A DNA stretch of 13,410 nt from Bacteroidota bacterium (GTDB lineage Bacteria > Bacteroidota > Bacteroidia > Flavobacteriales_F > PHOS-HE28), in NCBI GenBank assembly GCA_023428865.1, contig JAEYWT010000210.1:1-13410 (forward strand). The letters run 5' to 3'. Positions 7,951 to 13,410 of this stretch are shown piece after piece. Within the stretch, counting starts at the first letter, position 1, and every line of letters begins with the position of its first letter. Both the position numbers and the translations under genes were made by a program. The notes below the pieces were generated by a model. That model had not been told where the DNA came from and made no database searches. It saw only the letters and a list, made by a program, of their open reading frames with translations.

Positions 7951-8877
7951 ATGCGGATCCGAGCCCTGCTTTCAGCTTCCACTCTCGTAGCGATCCTGGT
8001 GTTAGCCAACGCATGCCAGAAAGGCTCTTCCTTTGGGCCAGGTGGCGGTGGTGATGGGCTCAGGGATATTATTGAACAGAATCGTGCGAATGCCACCCAG
8101 CTTTTCGTGGTGGACGCAGCCAATGGAGGCACGGTGTCTGGAACTGGAGGGGTGCGTGTGACCTTCCCGAGCAACGCCTTTCGTACACCCACTGGCGGCC
8201 CTGTGAGCGGACCCGTGGAGGTGCGCCTGCTGGAGGTCCTCGACCCAGGGGATATGATCATGTATGATGTGCAGACCGTTGGGCGCGACGGGGGGCAACC
8301 CCGTTTGTTACGCAGCGGTGGCGCCATCCATGTGAAAGCGTTCCAGAACGGCCAGCCCCTTGTACTCGGCCCACAAGGCATGGAGGTGCTCATGCCAACG
8401 AACGCGATAGACCCGCAGATGGGCGTGTTCACCGCCAATGAGGCTGCCAGCCAAGGCATGTTATGGAGCCAGGAGAACTGGCAGTTGGATTCCATCCCCG
8501 TGGAAGGTTCGATGTTCTATGGCTTCCAGGCCGATTCGCTACAGTGGATCAATTGCGACTACTTCGCGAACTATCCCCAGACCACGTTCGTGGATGCGGT
8601 CATCCCAACGAACATCAGTACGGACAGTGTGATGGTCTGGATCGCCTTTCCCACAGAGAATGCGGTGATGCGCATGCTTCCCACGGGCCCCGGTAACTTC
8701 CGATCATACCAAGTGGTACCGGTGGGCATGCCAGCCATGGTGGTGGCACTTCAACGGAACGGCACCGTGTACAGTTCAGCATTCACCTCGGTCACGGTCA
8801 TCAACGGTCAACAGGTGGGCCTGTCATTCCAAGTTACCGACCAGCAGACCTTCGAAGCGGCCGTGAACGCGATCTGA
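7951..8877 (+). CDS. Lipoprotein with a ZU5-like beta domain, function unknown
   Basis: A 308-residue predicted lipoprotein. Residues 1-21 are a signal peptide (MRIRALL, then a hydrophobic core) ending LANA-C22, a relaxed lipobox of the sort common in Bacteroidota. After a Gly-rich linker (29-36), residues about 57-160 resemble a ZU5-type beta domain: GGTVSGTGGVRVTFPSNAF, then P.SGPVEVRLLEVLDPGDMIMYD, then LLRSGGAIHVKAF. The second half contains ENWQLDSIP and a WINCDYF motif (about 199-205). I recall similar proteins, uncharacterised, in other Bacteroidota. No catalytic residues stand out, and a structural or surface-display role is only a guess. The N-terminal residues after Cys (QKGSS) are not acidic, so no obvious surface-export signal is seen. 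It lies 55 bp after the symporter and is convergent with the acyltransferase gene, with only 8 bp between the stop codons. Confidence 0.75.
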   Translation: MRIRALLSASTLVAILVLANACQKGSSFGPGGGGDGLRDIIEQNRANATQLFVVDAANGGTVSGTGGVRVTFPSNAFRTPTGGPVSGPVEVRLLEVLDPGDMIMYDVQTVGRDGGQPRLLRSGGAIHVKAFQNGQPLVLGPQGMEVLMPTNAIDPQMGVFTANEAASQGMLWSQENWQLDSIPVEGSMFYGFQADSLQWINCDYFANYPQTTFVDAVIPTNISTDSVMVWIAFPTENAVMRMLPTGPGNFRSYQVVPVGMPAMVVALQRNGTVYSSAFTSVTVINGQQVGLSFQVTDQQTFEAAVNAI

Positions 8878-8895
8878 GCGGTTGTTCAAGCCGCT
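8877..8895. terminator. Possible shared hairpin at a convergent gene junction
   Basis: AGCGG (8877-8881) and CCGCT (8891-8895) are inverted around a 9-base loop. The stem overlaps the stop codon of the lipoprotein gene and the last codons of the acyltransferase gene. On the plus strand a T-rich run (8904-8913) follows about nine bases after the stem, too far for a canonical terminator. A bidirectional terminator is possible but weakly supported. Confidence 0.3.
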
Positions 8896-10034
8896 ACGGG
8901 AGCCTTTTTCTTTTCCAACCCGAAGACCTTCGAAAGCCACTTGCGGCCCTGGGTGTTCATGGGTGCTTCGAACTTCCGATGCACGAAGATGGCCACCAGC
9001 TGTAGCACACTGAAGACAACGAGGAACCACAGGATGCAAAGCGACCAGTGCATCTGTTCGTGGATGTGCTCCAGTTCCCTGCCGAACGCCTGGCCGATCC
9101 GTATTATGGCTTGGCGGCCATAGCGTAACAACAACTCGTGGACCATGTAGAAGGTGAAACTGGCCTCGCCGAGGAAGACCATGCGATCGCTGGCCAGGAA
9201 CCAATTCTTCGTATCGCGTTTGAAGGCTGTGCCGAGCACCACCATCACGCTGCCAGGAAGCATCCATAGGTTATTGCCTCCCTCCCGGTCGTAGTAATAC
9301 TGCCAGGCCATCATGCCACAGAACCAAAGGATGCCTGCGGGTAGCATGGCTTGTTTCCACCATTCGCTGTAGCTCTTCACCTGCTGGAAGAAGAGGAAAG
9401 CCATGATGCCGAGCAGGTAGTCCGTTACCCGGAACGGCGCACGTTCCACCTTGATGAAGGCACCGGGATCATTGTGTACGGTGAAGAACGCGATGGTAAG
9501 CGCCGCCAAAGCGATGAACAGTGAGGCGAGGAAGAGCACTTTCCGTTTGCCCGCACGCAGCATGCCGACGAAGAGGAGCGGGGTGAGCACGTAGAAGAGC
9601 ATCTCCACGCTCAACGTCCACGATACTTTGTTCGGCCCCGGGCCAGGGTAGCCGATGGGGCTCCACTCCTGTAACAGGCCGATGTGGATGGGCAGGTACT
9701 CCCATTCAACCGCCGAGGTGGTGCTCTTCATACCCAGCGGTATGCAGACCAGCATGGTGAGCAGGTGCAGCGGAAAGATCCGTGCCACACGGGCGATCAA
9801 GAAGCGACCGGCGTTGGCGCGGGTAGGTTCCCATCTGTCCTCACCATAATACACGTAGGTCATGATGAAGCCGCTGAGCACGAAGAAGACCGATACCCCG
9901 AGGCGGCCTTGGAGCTCGGCATGCGGATGCCCCAGCCAGCCGAGACCCGGCAGCATGTGCGCGTGCAGCGAGAAAACGACAAAGGCCGCGTAGAACCGTA
10001 GGGCGGTGAGCGGGCGGATCAATTCCTTGTTCAT
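8886..10034 (-). CDS. Acyltransferase family 3 membrane protein
   Basis: Integral membrane acyltransferase of the OafA/NodX type (Acyl_transf_3), which O-acylates sugars of cell-surface polysaccharides, lipids or small molecules; the acceptor is unknown. It has 382 residues, a normal length for a version without a C-terminal SGNH domain. Family marks are RPLTALRFYAAFVVFSLHAH (7-26) with the conserved histidine region at 24-26, RLGVSVFFVLSGFIMTYVYYG (44-64), RFLIARVARIFPLHLLT (77-93), WTLSVEMLFYVLTPLLF (139-155) and FLGEASFTFYMVHELLL (287-303). About ten hydrophobic segments are spread along the chain. The tail is basic (EKKKAPVAA). The ATG is followed at once by the family's usual N-terminus, so the start is secure. 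The gene lies 84 bp after the inositol-phosphatase gene on the same strand and may be its last operon partner. Confidence 0.9.
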   Translation of the reverse strand: MNKELIRPLTALRFYAAFVVFSLHAHMLPGLGWLGHPHAELQGRLGVSVFFVLSGFIMTYVYYGEDRWEPTRANAGRFLIARVARIFPLHLLTMLVCIPLGMKSTTSAVEWEYLPIHIGLLQEWSPIGYPGPGPNKVSWTLSVEMLFYVLTPLLFVGMLRAGKRKVLFLASLFIALAALTIAFFTVHNDPGAFIKVERAPFRVTDYLLGIMAFLFFQQVKSYSEWWKQAMLPAGILWFCGMMAWQYYYDREGGNNLWMLPGSVMVVLGTAFKRDTKNWFLASDRMVFLGEASFTFYMVHELLLRYGRQAIIRIGQAFGRELEHIHEQMHWSLCILWFLVVFSVLQLVAIFVHRKFEAPMNTQGRKWLSKVFGLEKKKAPVAA

Positions 10035-10061
10035 CGGTGCCAGACAAAGGTCCGGTGGATG

Positions 10062-10104
10062 GTGTTGTACGTCCGGGGGATCGCCGGGGTTCCTTTCACA
10101 ACAC
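10062..10104. repeat. Inverted repeat between phosphatase and acyltransferase genes
   Basis: GTGTTGT (10062-10068) and ACAACAC (10098-10104) can pair across a 29-base GC-rich spacer. It fills the middle of the 84-bp gap. It has no T-tract and could be an mRNA structure or chance. Confidence 0.25.
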
Positions 10105-10118
10105 GGTGGGGAGAACGC

Positions 10119-10916
10119 TCAATCCTGCCGCTGCCAATTCCGTTCGATCACTTCCAGGAGCTCGTCGTGTACCGCCCGGTTACTGGCCACGATCTCCTCA
10201 TCGAACAACGGATCCTTGCTGGGTTTGAAACCACTCACCCGGCCGCCAGCTTCGCGCACCAACAGCACTCCTGCCGCCACGTCCCAGCTGTTCAAGCCAT
10301 ATTCGTAGAACGCTTCAAAGCGTCCGCAGGCCACATAGGCCAGATCCGCCGCCGCACTGCCCAAGCGACGGATACCGCGCGTACGGTGCATCAGCTCGCG
10401 CAGCAGATCCATGTACTCGGTCTCGTAACCGAAATCGTCATATGGGAAACCCGTGGCGAGCAGGCTTTCTTCAAGGTCTTTGCGTGGTGATACCTGGATG
10501 CGCTTGCCGTTGAGGAAGGCGCCGCCACCTTTCCACGCGGTGAAACGTTCGTCGCGGGTCACTTCATGCACCACACCCAATATCGGTTCGGTGCCATCCA
10601 CCAAGGCGATGCTGATGCAGTAGCAGGGTACACCGTGTACGAAGTTGGTGGTGCCATCCAGCGGATCGATGATCCAGTTGAGCCCTTCGCCCTTTTCACC
10701 ACTGCCTTCTTCGGCAATGAAAGCGGCCTGTGGTAGGATCTTTTCCAAGGCTTCCACCAAGCGGTCTTCGGCGGTGTGGTCAACGTGGGTCACCAGGTTG
10801 TTCGCGCTTTTCTGCGAGATCCCTGCGGCGGTGAGTTTGCCCGATTCACTGCGGATGAATCCGGCCACCTCCACACAAAGGGCTTCGACCTGATCGGTGA
10901 GTTTCTTGAGTTCCAT
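10119..10916 (-). CDS. Inositol monophosphatase family protein (SuhB-like)
   Basis: Mg2+-dependent sugar-phosphate phosphatase of the IMPase family, probably cytoplasmic. It has 265 residues, the normal family length. Metal and catalytic motifs are intact: E69/E70 in FIAEEGSG, motif A WIIDPLDGTTNFVHG (81-95) with D84 and D87, and motif B NSWDVAAGVLLVREAGG (209-225) with D212. LVTHVDHTAED (41-51) gives the upstream conserved aspartates. Family members hydrolyse myo-inositol-1-phosphate, but some act on fructose-1,6-bisphosphate, histidinol phosphate or PAP, so the substrate is open. The SuhB-like motif spacing favours a general inositol monophosphatase. It starts 70 bp after lgt on the same strand, and a GTTCG-based 7-bp repeat tract lies in that gap just upstream of its start. 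Confidence 0.93.
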   Translation of the reverse strand: MELKKLTDQVEALCVEVAGFIRSESGKLTAAGISQKSANNLVTHVDHTAEDRLVEALEKILPQAAFIAEEGSGEKGEGLNWIIDPLDGTTNFVHGVPCYCISIALVDGTEPILGVVHEVTRDERFTAWKGGGAFLNGKRIQVSPRKDLEESLLATGFPYDDFGYETEYMDLLRELMHRTRGIRRLGSAAADLAYVACGRFEAFYEYGLNSWDVAAGVLLVREAGGRVSGFKPSKDPLFDEEIVASNRAVHDELLEVIERNWQRQD

Positions 10917-10925
10917 TGGGAAGTG

Positions 10926-10959
10926 GTTCGTAGTTCGGCGTTCGAAGACTCCTTGTTCG
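10926..10959. repeat. Degenerate 7-bp-period GTTCG tract upstream of the phosphatase start
   Basis: GTTCG occurs at 10926, 10933 and 10940, exactly seven bases apart, and again at 10955. The tract begins ten bases upstream of the phosphatase ATG on the minus strand and fills about half of the gap after lgt. It looks like a decayed heptanucleotide microsatellite. Confidence 0.5.
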
Positions 10960-10986
10960 GAACGCTTCAGATGCCGTTGATCGTGG

Positions 10987-12171
10987 TCATTGATCGGTTT
11001 CAGCCCCAGCGCCCTGGGTGGAGGTTTCCACTGCGGAACGCGTGCGCCAGATGATGCCTGCCGCTCCTACGATGACAAGGATCAGCGAGATCACTTCGGC
11101 TTGGGTCCAGCTGCCGGCGAAGGCTACGTTCACACGGATCTTCTCGATGAAGAACCGCTCGATCCCGTTCAGTAGCAGAAAGAGGAAGAAGATGACACCC
11201 GAGGTGGTGATGCGTTTGCGCAGGGCCCATAACAGGAAGAAGAAGCCCACACAAACGATGGTCTCGTACACCGGCGTTGGCCAAACCGGCTCTGGCAGCA
11301 CCGTGCAATACCCCTCGAAACAAGGACTTCCGGTGAAGGGCACGCCAACGCTGTTCACGTTGTTAGGGTAGGAGTAGGACCAGAACCAAGAGGGCATCCA
11401 TGCCGGAGCAGGAGTGTTGTTCACGATGCCCCAATCGCCATCGCCACTCACCTGGCAGCCGATGCGACCGATAGCGTAGGCGAGCATGACACCCGGTGCC
11501 GCGCTATCAGCGCCGTGCCACACCGGTATGCCGTTGGTGCGGAAGTAACGGATCACCATGGCACCCGCAACGATGAGGCCGCCATACATGGTAAGGCCGC
11601 TGAACACCCCTTCGCCACCGGGGTTCTTGATAAAGGCCATGAACTCGTCAGGGTTCTCCAACCAGTGGAAGAGCTTGGCGCCCACAATGCCCCAGAGCGC
11701 AGCCACCATGGTGATGTTGCCTGCATGGTCTCCAGGCTCGATCCGGATGATCTCGGTCTTTGGTTCGGCCAACTTCACCTTATCCTTCTCCCTCCATTTC
11801 AGCCAAGCCATTAGGCCACCTACCAGGATGCCACCGAAGAAGTTGCCTTGGCCGCTGAGCAAAAAGCCTTGCGGGTCGGCTGTGGATGCGGTGAAGTTCA
11901 AGGCGAGGTGAAGGCCCTTCCAACCAAGCAAGAAGCCGAGCAAACCGCTCCAGAGCAACTCACCAGGTGTGGCAGGCAAGCCAACGGTGACCTTGCGCAT
12001 GGCGGCTTTCAAGAAACCTTGACCCTCTTTGCGGCGCAGCTCCAGGCCGAGCGTCCAACTCGCGAAGACGAATGCAAGGGCTACGAAGAACCCGAAGCTG
12101 TTGAGGAACTTGAGGAAGGGGAGATCCAGACCGGTGAGGTCGAGGATGGCGTGGTAGATCGTTGGGTACAT
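10987..12171 (-). CDS. lgt: Prolipoprotein diacylglyceryl transferase
   Basis: Inner-membrane enzyme that moves diacylglycerol from phosphatidylglycerol to the lipobox cysteine, the first step of lipoprotein maturation. It has 394 residues, longer than the roughly 290 of E. coli Lgt, a difference I associate with Bacteroidota versions. About seven hydrophobic segments are visible. The signature is GRIGCQVSGDGDWG (235-248), standing in for GRxGNFxNxE, with the essential arginine at 236. ERFFIEKIRVN (338-348) matches the C-terminal ERF.xE..R element. SGLTMYGGLI (191-200) aligns with E. coli SFHGG and has Tyr where E. coli has His103. An extra loop (about 251-297) includes two cysteines, C284 and C289. 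The ATG overlaps the mtaB stop as TGATG, so translation is probably coupled. The gene product would process lipoproteins such as the one at 7951. Confidence 0.94.
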   Translation of the reverse strand: MYPTIYHAILDLTGLDLPFLKFLNSFGFFVALAFVFASWTLGLELRRKEGQGFLKAAMRKVTVGLPATPGELLWSGLLGFLLGWKGLHLALNFTASTADPQGFLLSGQGNFFGGILVGGLMAWLKWREKDKVKLAEPKTEIIRIEPGDHAGNITMVAALWGIVGAKLFHWLENPDEFMAFIKNPGGEGVFSGLTMYGGLIVAGAMVIRYFRTNGIPVWHGADSAAPGVMLAYAIGRIGCQVSGDGDWGIVNNTPAPAWMPSWFWSYSYPNNVNSVGVPFTGSPCFEGYCTVLPEPVWPTPVYETIVCVGFFFLLWALRKRITTSGVIFFLFLLLNGIERFFIEKIRVNVAFAGSWTQAEVISLILVIVGAAGIIWRTRSAVETSTQGAGAETDQ

Positions 12172-12215
12172 CAGTTGGCAGTGGCCAATTTGCAGTTGGC
12201 AGTTGTCATGTTGGG
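12171..12215. repeat. Degenerate CAGTTGG heptamer tract at the mtaB/lgt junction
   Basis: The plus strand carries CAGTTGG at 12172 and 12193, CAGTTGT at 12200, and the related CAGTGG (12179) and CATGTTGG (12208), with near-7-bp periodicity. On the minus strand it encodes the end of MtaB, including the near-repeat TANCKLATAN, and runs into the TGATG overlap with lgt. The MtaB tail therefore appears to have been extended by the repeat. Confidence 0.55.
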
Positions 12216-13410
12216 CGAGGTCGGGTGCTCGCCTTTGATGTGGCCTTCACCATCGATGCTGGTGAGTTCGGTGGGTACGATGCGGTTCACGAATGCCGGG
12301 TCGAAGGGCATGGTCACGCGCAGGTAATTGTCGGTGAAACCGAGCATCTGGCCTTCGTTCTCCTCTGCCTCGAAAAGTACCTTGCGTGCGGTGCCGAGGT
12401 GCTTCTGGTAGAACGCCCGTTGTTGTTTGTTGCTGAGGATGCGAAGCTGCTTGGTGCGCTCCCGGCGTACCTCCATCGGTATGCTTTCATCCATGCGTAC
12501 GGCCGTGGTGTTGGCGCGTTCGCTGTAGGTGAAGACATGCAGGTAGTCCACCGCGATGTTGCGCAGGAAGGCGTGGGTCTTCAGGAACTCCTCGTCGGTC
12601 TCGCCGGGTGTACCGGTGATCACGTCCACACCAATGCAAGCGTGGGGCATGCGCTCTTTGATGCGCGCAACACGTTCAGCATAGAGCGCGGTGTCGTAGC
12701 GGCGGCGCATCCGTTCCAGGATCACATCACTTCCACTTTGCAAGGGCATGTGGAAGTGTGGTGCGAACCGCTTGCTGCTGGCTACGAAGTCGATCACACC
12801 ATCGTGGCACAGGTTCGGCTCGATGCTGCTGATCCTGAACCGCTCGATGCCTTCGACCTGGTCCAGCGCTTCGATCAGTTGAAGGAAATCCTGATCATGT
12901 CCTTTGCCGAAATCGCCGGTGTTCACGCCGGTGAGCACGATCTCCTTCACTCCCGAGGCGGCGATGGAAGCGGCATGCTCCAAGGTCTCGGCGATGGTGG
13001 CGCTACGGCTTCGGCCACGTGCCAGCGGTATGGTGCAGAAGGAGCAGAAGTAGTCGCAACCGTCCTGTACTTTCAAGAAGGTGCGTGTGCGGTCGTTGGC
13101 GTTCCAGCTTGGCACGAAACGTTTCACTTCCTTGATGGGGGAGTATATGGCTTTGCCTCTTCTTACCTCCGTAGGGTCTCCTGACGAAGGAGGGGACCCT
13201 GCGGTCGCCGTTCTTACCCCCGCAGGGTCCTCTGCGAGAGACTCTGCGGAGGTCTCATGCGCTCCCCCCACGACCTTGTTCCCAAGGATAGAGGTGGACA
13301 TACGCTCGTCTATGTAGGAAGCCAGGTCGAATTTCTCGTTCGCACCGAGTACTAGGTCTACTCCCGGTATGCCAGCGATCTCTTCAGGCTTTAATTGCGC
13401 ATAACAACCC
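12171..13410 (-). CDS. mtaB: tRNA t6A37 methylthiotransferase MtaB (5' end outside the window)
   Basis: Radical-SAM enzyme that adds a methylthio group to t6A at position 37 of ANN-decoding tRNAs. The frame is open to the window edge, and its first visible residues, GCYAQLKPEEIAGIPGVDLV then LGANEKF, are the end of the N-terminal UPF0004 domain, so the ATG at 13301 is internal. Visible length is 412 residues. The radical-SAM cluster is DGCDYFCSFCTIPLARGRSR (Cys at visible 118, 122 and 125). Later motifs are SSIEPNL, MPLQSGSDVILERMRRRY and GVDVITGTPGETDEEF. A TRAM domain follows (GQMLGFTDNYLRV). Between the N-terminal and radical-SAM domains there is an extra stretch of about 40 residues where family members have a short linker; most of it is encoded by a palindromic repeat (13165-13253). 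The C-terminal tail (TTANCKLATAN) comes from a heptamer repeat. It overlaps lgt by one base. Confidence 0.95.
   Translation of the reverse strand, partial: GCYAQLKPEEIAGIPGVDLVLGANEKFDLASYIDERMSTSILGNKVVGGAHETSAESLAEDPAGVRTATAGSPPSSGDPTEVRRGKAIYSPIKEVKRFVPSWNANDRTRTFLKVQDGCDYFCSFCTIPLARGRSRSATIAETLEHAASIAASGVKEIVLTGVNTGDFGKGHDQDFLQLIEALDQVEGIERFRISSIEPNLCHDGVIDFVASSKRFAPHFHMPLQSGSDVILERMRRRYDTALYAERVARIKERMPHACIGVDVITGTPGETDEEFLKTHAFLRNIAVDYLHVFTYSERANTTAVRMDESIPMEVRRERTKQLRILSNKQQRAFYQKHLGTARKVLFEAEENEGQMLGFTDNYLRVTMPFDPAFVNRIVPTELTSIDGEGHIKGEHPTSPNMTTANCKLATAN
13165..13253. repeat. Composite palindromic repeat inserted in frame in mtaB
   Basis: Two hairpin units have the same arm family. 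Unit A (13169-13204) has arms CCGTAGGGTC and GACCCTGCGG. Unit B (13220-13249) has arms CCGCAGGGTC and GACTCTGCGG. Each stem is 10 bp with one G-T pair. The inner arms of A and B are perfect reverse complements (11 bp, GGACCCTGCGG/CCGCAGGGTCC). The outer arms ACCTCCGTAGGGTC (13165-13178) and GACTCTGCGGAGGT (13240-13253) pair over 14 bp with two G-T pairs. A 19-bp direct repeat, TTCTTACCYCCGYAGGGTC, recurs 51 bp apart (13160 and 13211). The 51-bp period equals 17 codons and gives the repeated peptides DPAGVRT and DPTEVRR. Confidence 0.85.

Noticed and set aside
10045..10052. Minus-strand GACCTTTG as a -7 element for the acyltransferase gene.
   Set aside because: One mismatch at a key base, only about ten bases from the ATG, and no -33 element.
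13299..13301. ATG at 13301 as the start of a 376-residue mtaB.
   Set aside because: The frame stays open to the window edge and encodes clear MtaB sequence (GCYAQLKPEEI, LGANEKF), so this Met is internal.
1..13410. Mobile element, phage, toxin-antitoxin, CRISPR or defence system.
   Set aside because: No transposase, integrase, nuclease, array or paired small ORFs were seen; all genes look like housekeeping or envelope genes of one lineage.

Overview
The window looks like chromosomal DNA from a fairly GC-rich member of the Bacteroidota, probably Flavobacteriales-like. The evidence is a TPR/PD40/OmpA envelope protein of the PorE type, a Bacteroidota-type Lgt and MtaB, a glycosyltransferase with a tail architecture I associate with this phylum, a TAnnTTTG promoter element and an absence of clear Shine-Dalgarno sequences. 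I could not run searches, so the taxonomy is inferred from protein style.

Left block, minus strand (about 6331 to 61), in order of transcription: recR (recombination mediator), then 17 bp later a large membrane glycosyltransferase, then a 2-oxo acid dehydrogenase E2 acyltransferase with its own likely promoter, then a PorE-like envelope protein with a likely promoter and a hairpin terminator at the window edge. Middle block, plus strand (6447 to 8877): a sodium:solute symporter and a lipoprotein with a ZU5-like beta domain. It is divergent from recR and convergent with the next block. Right block, minus strand (13410 to 8886): mtaB (tRNA methylthiotransferase, 5' end outside the window), lgt overlapping it by one base (TGATG), an inositol-monophosphatase-family gene, and an acyltransferase-3 membrane protein.

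Most of the window is ordinary core gene content. There is no phage, IS element, CRISPR array, rRNA or tRNA, and I see no defence or biosynthetic system. The most unusual item is a composite palindromic repeat of about 90 bp inserted in frame in mtaB, between the N-terminal domain and the radical-SAM domain. It consists of two hairpin units whose 10-bp arms belong to one family, and it adds about 30 residues to the protein, which recalls protein-tolerated palindromic elements or REP/BIME elements. Two degenerate 7-bp-period repeat tracts lie just 5' of the lgt and inositol-phosphatase start codons; the first also encodes the last residues of MtaB. Every intergenic gap is under 120 bp, so no gene-free stretch exceeds 300 bases.
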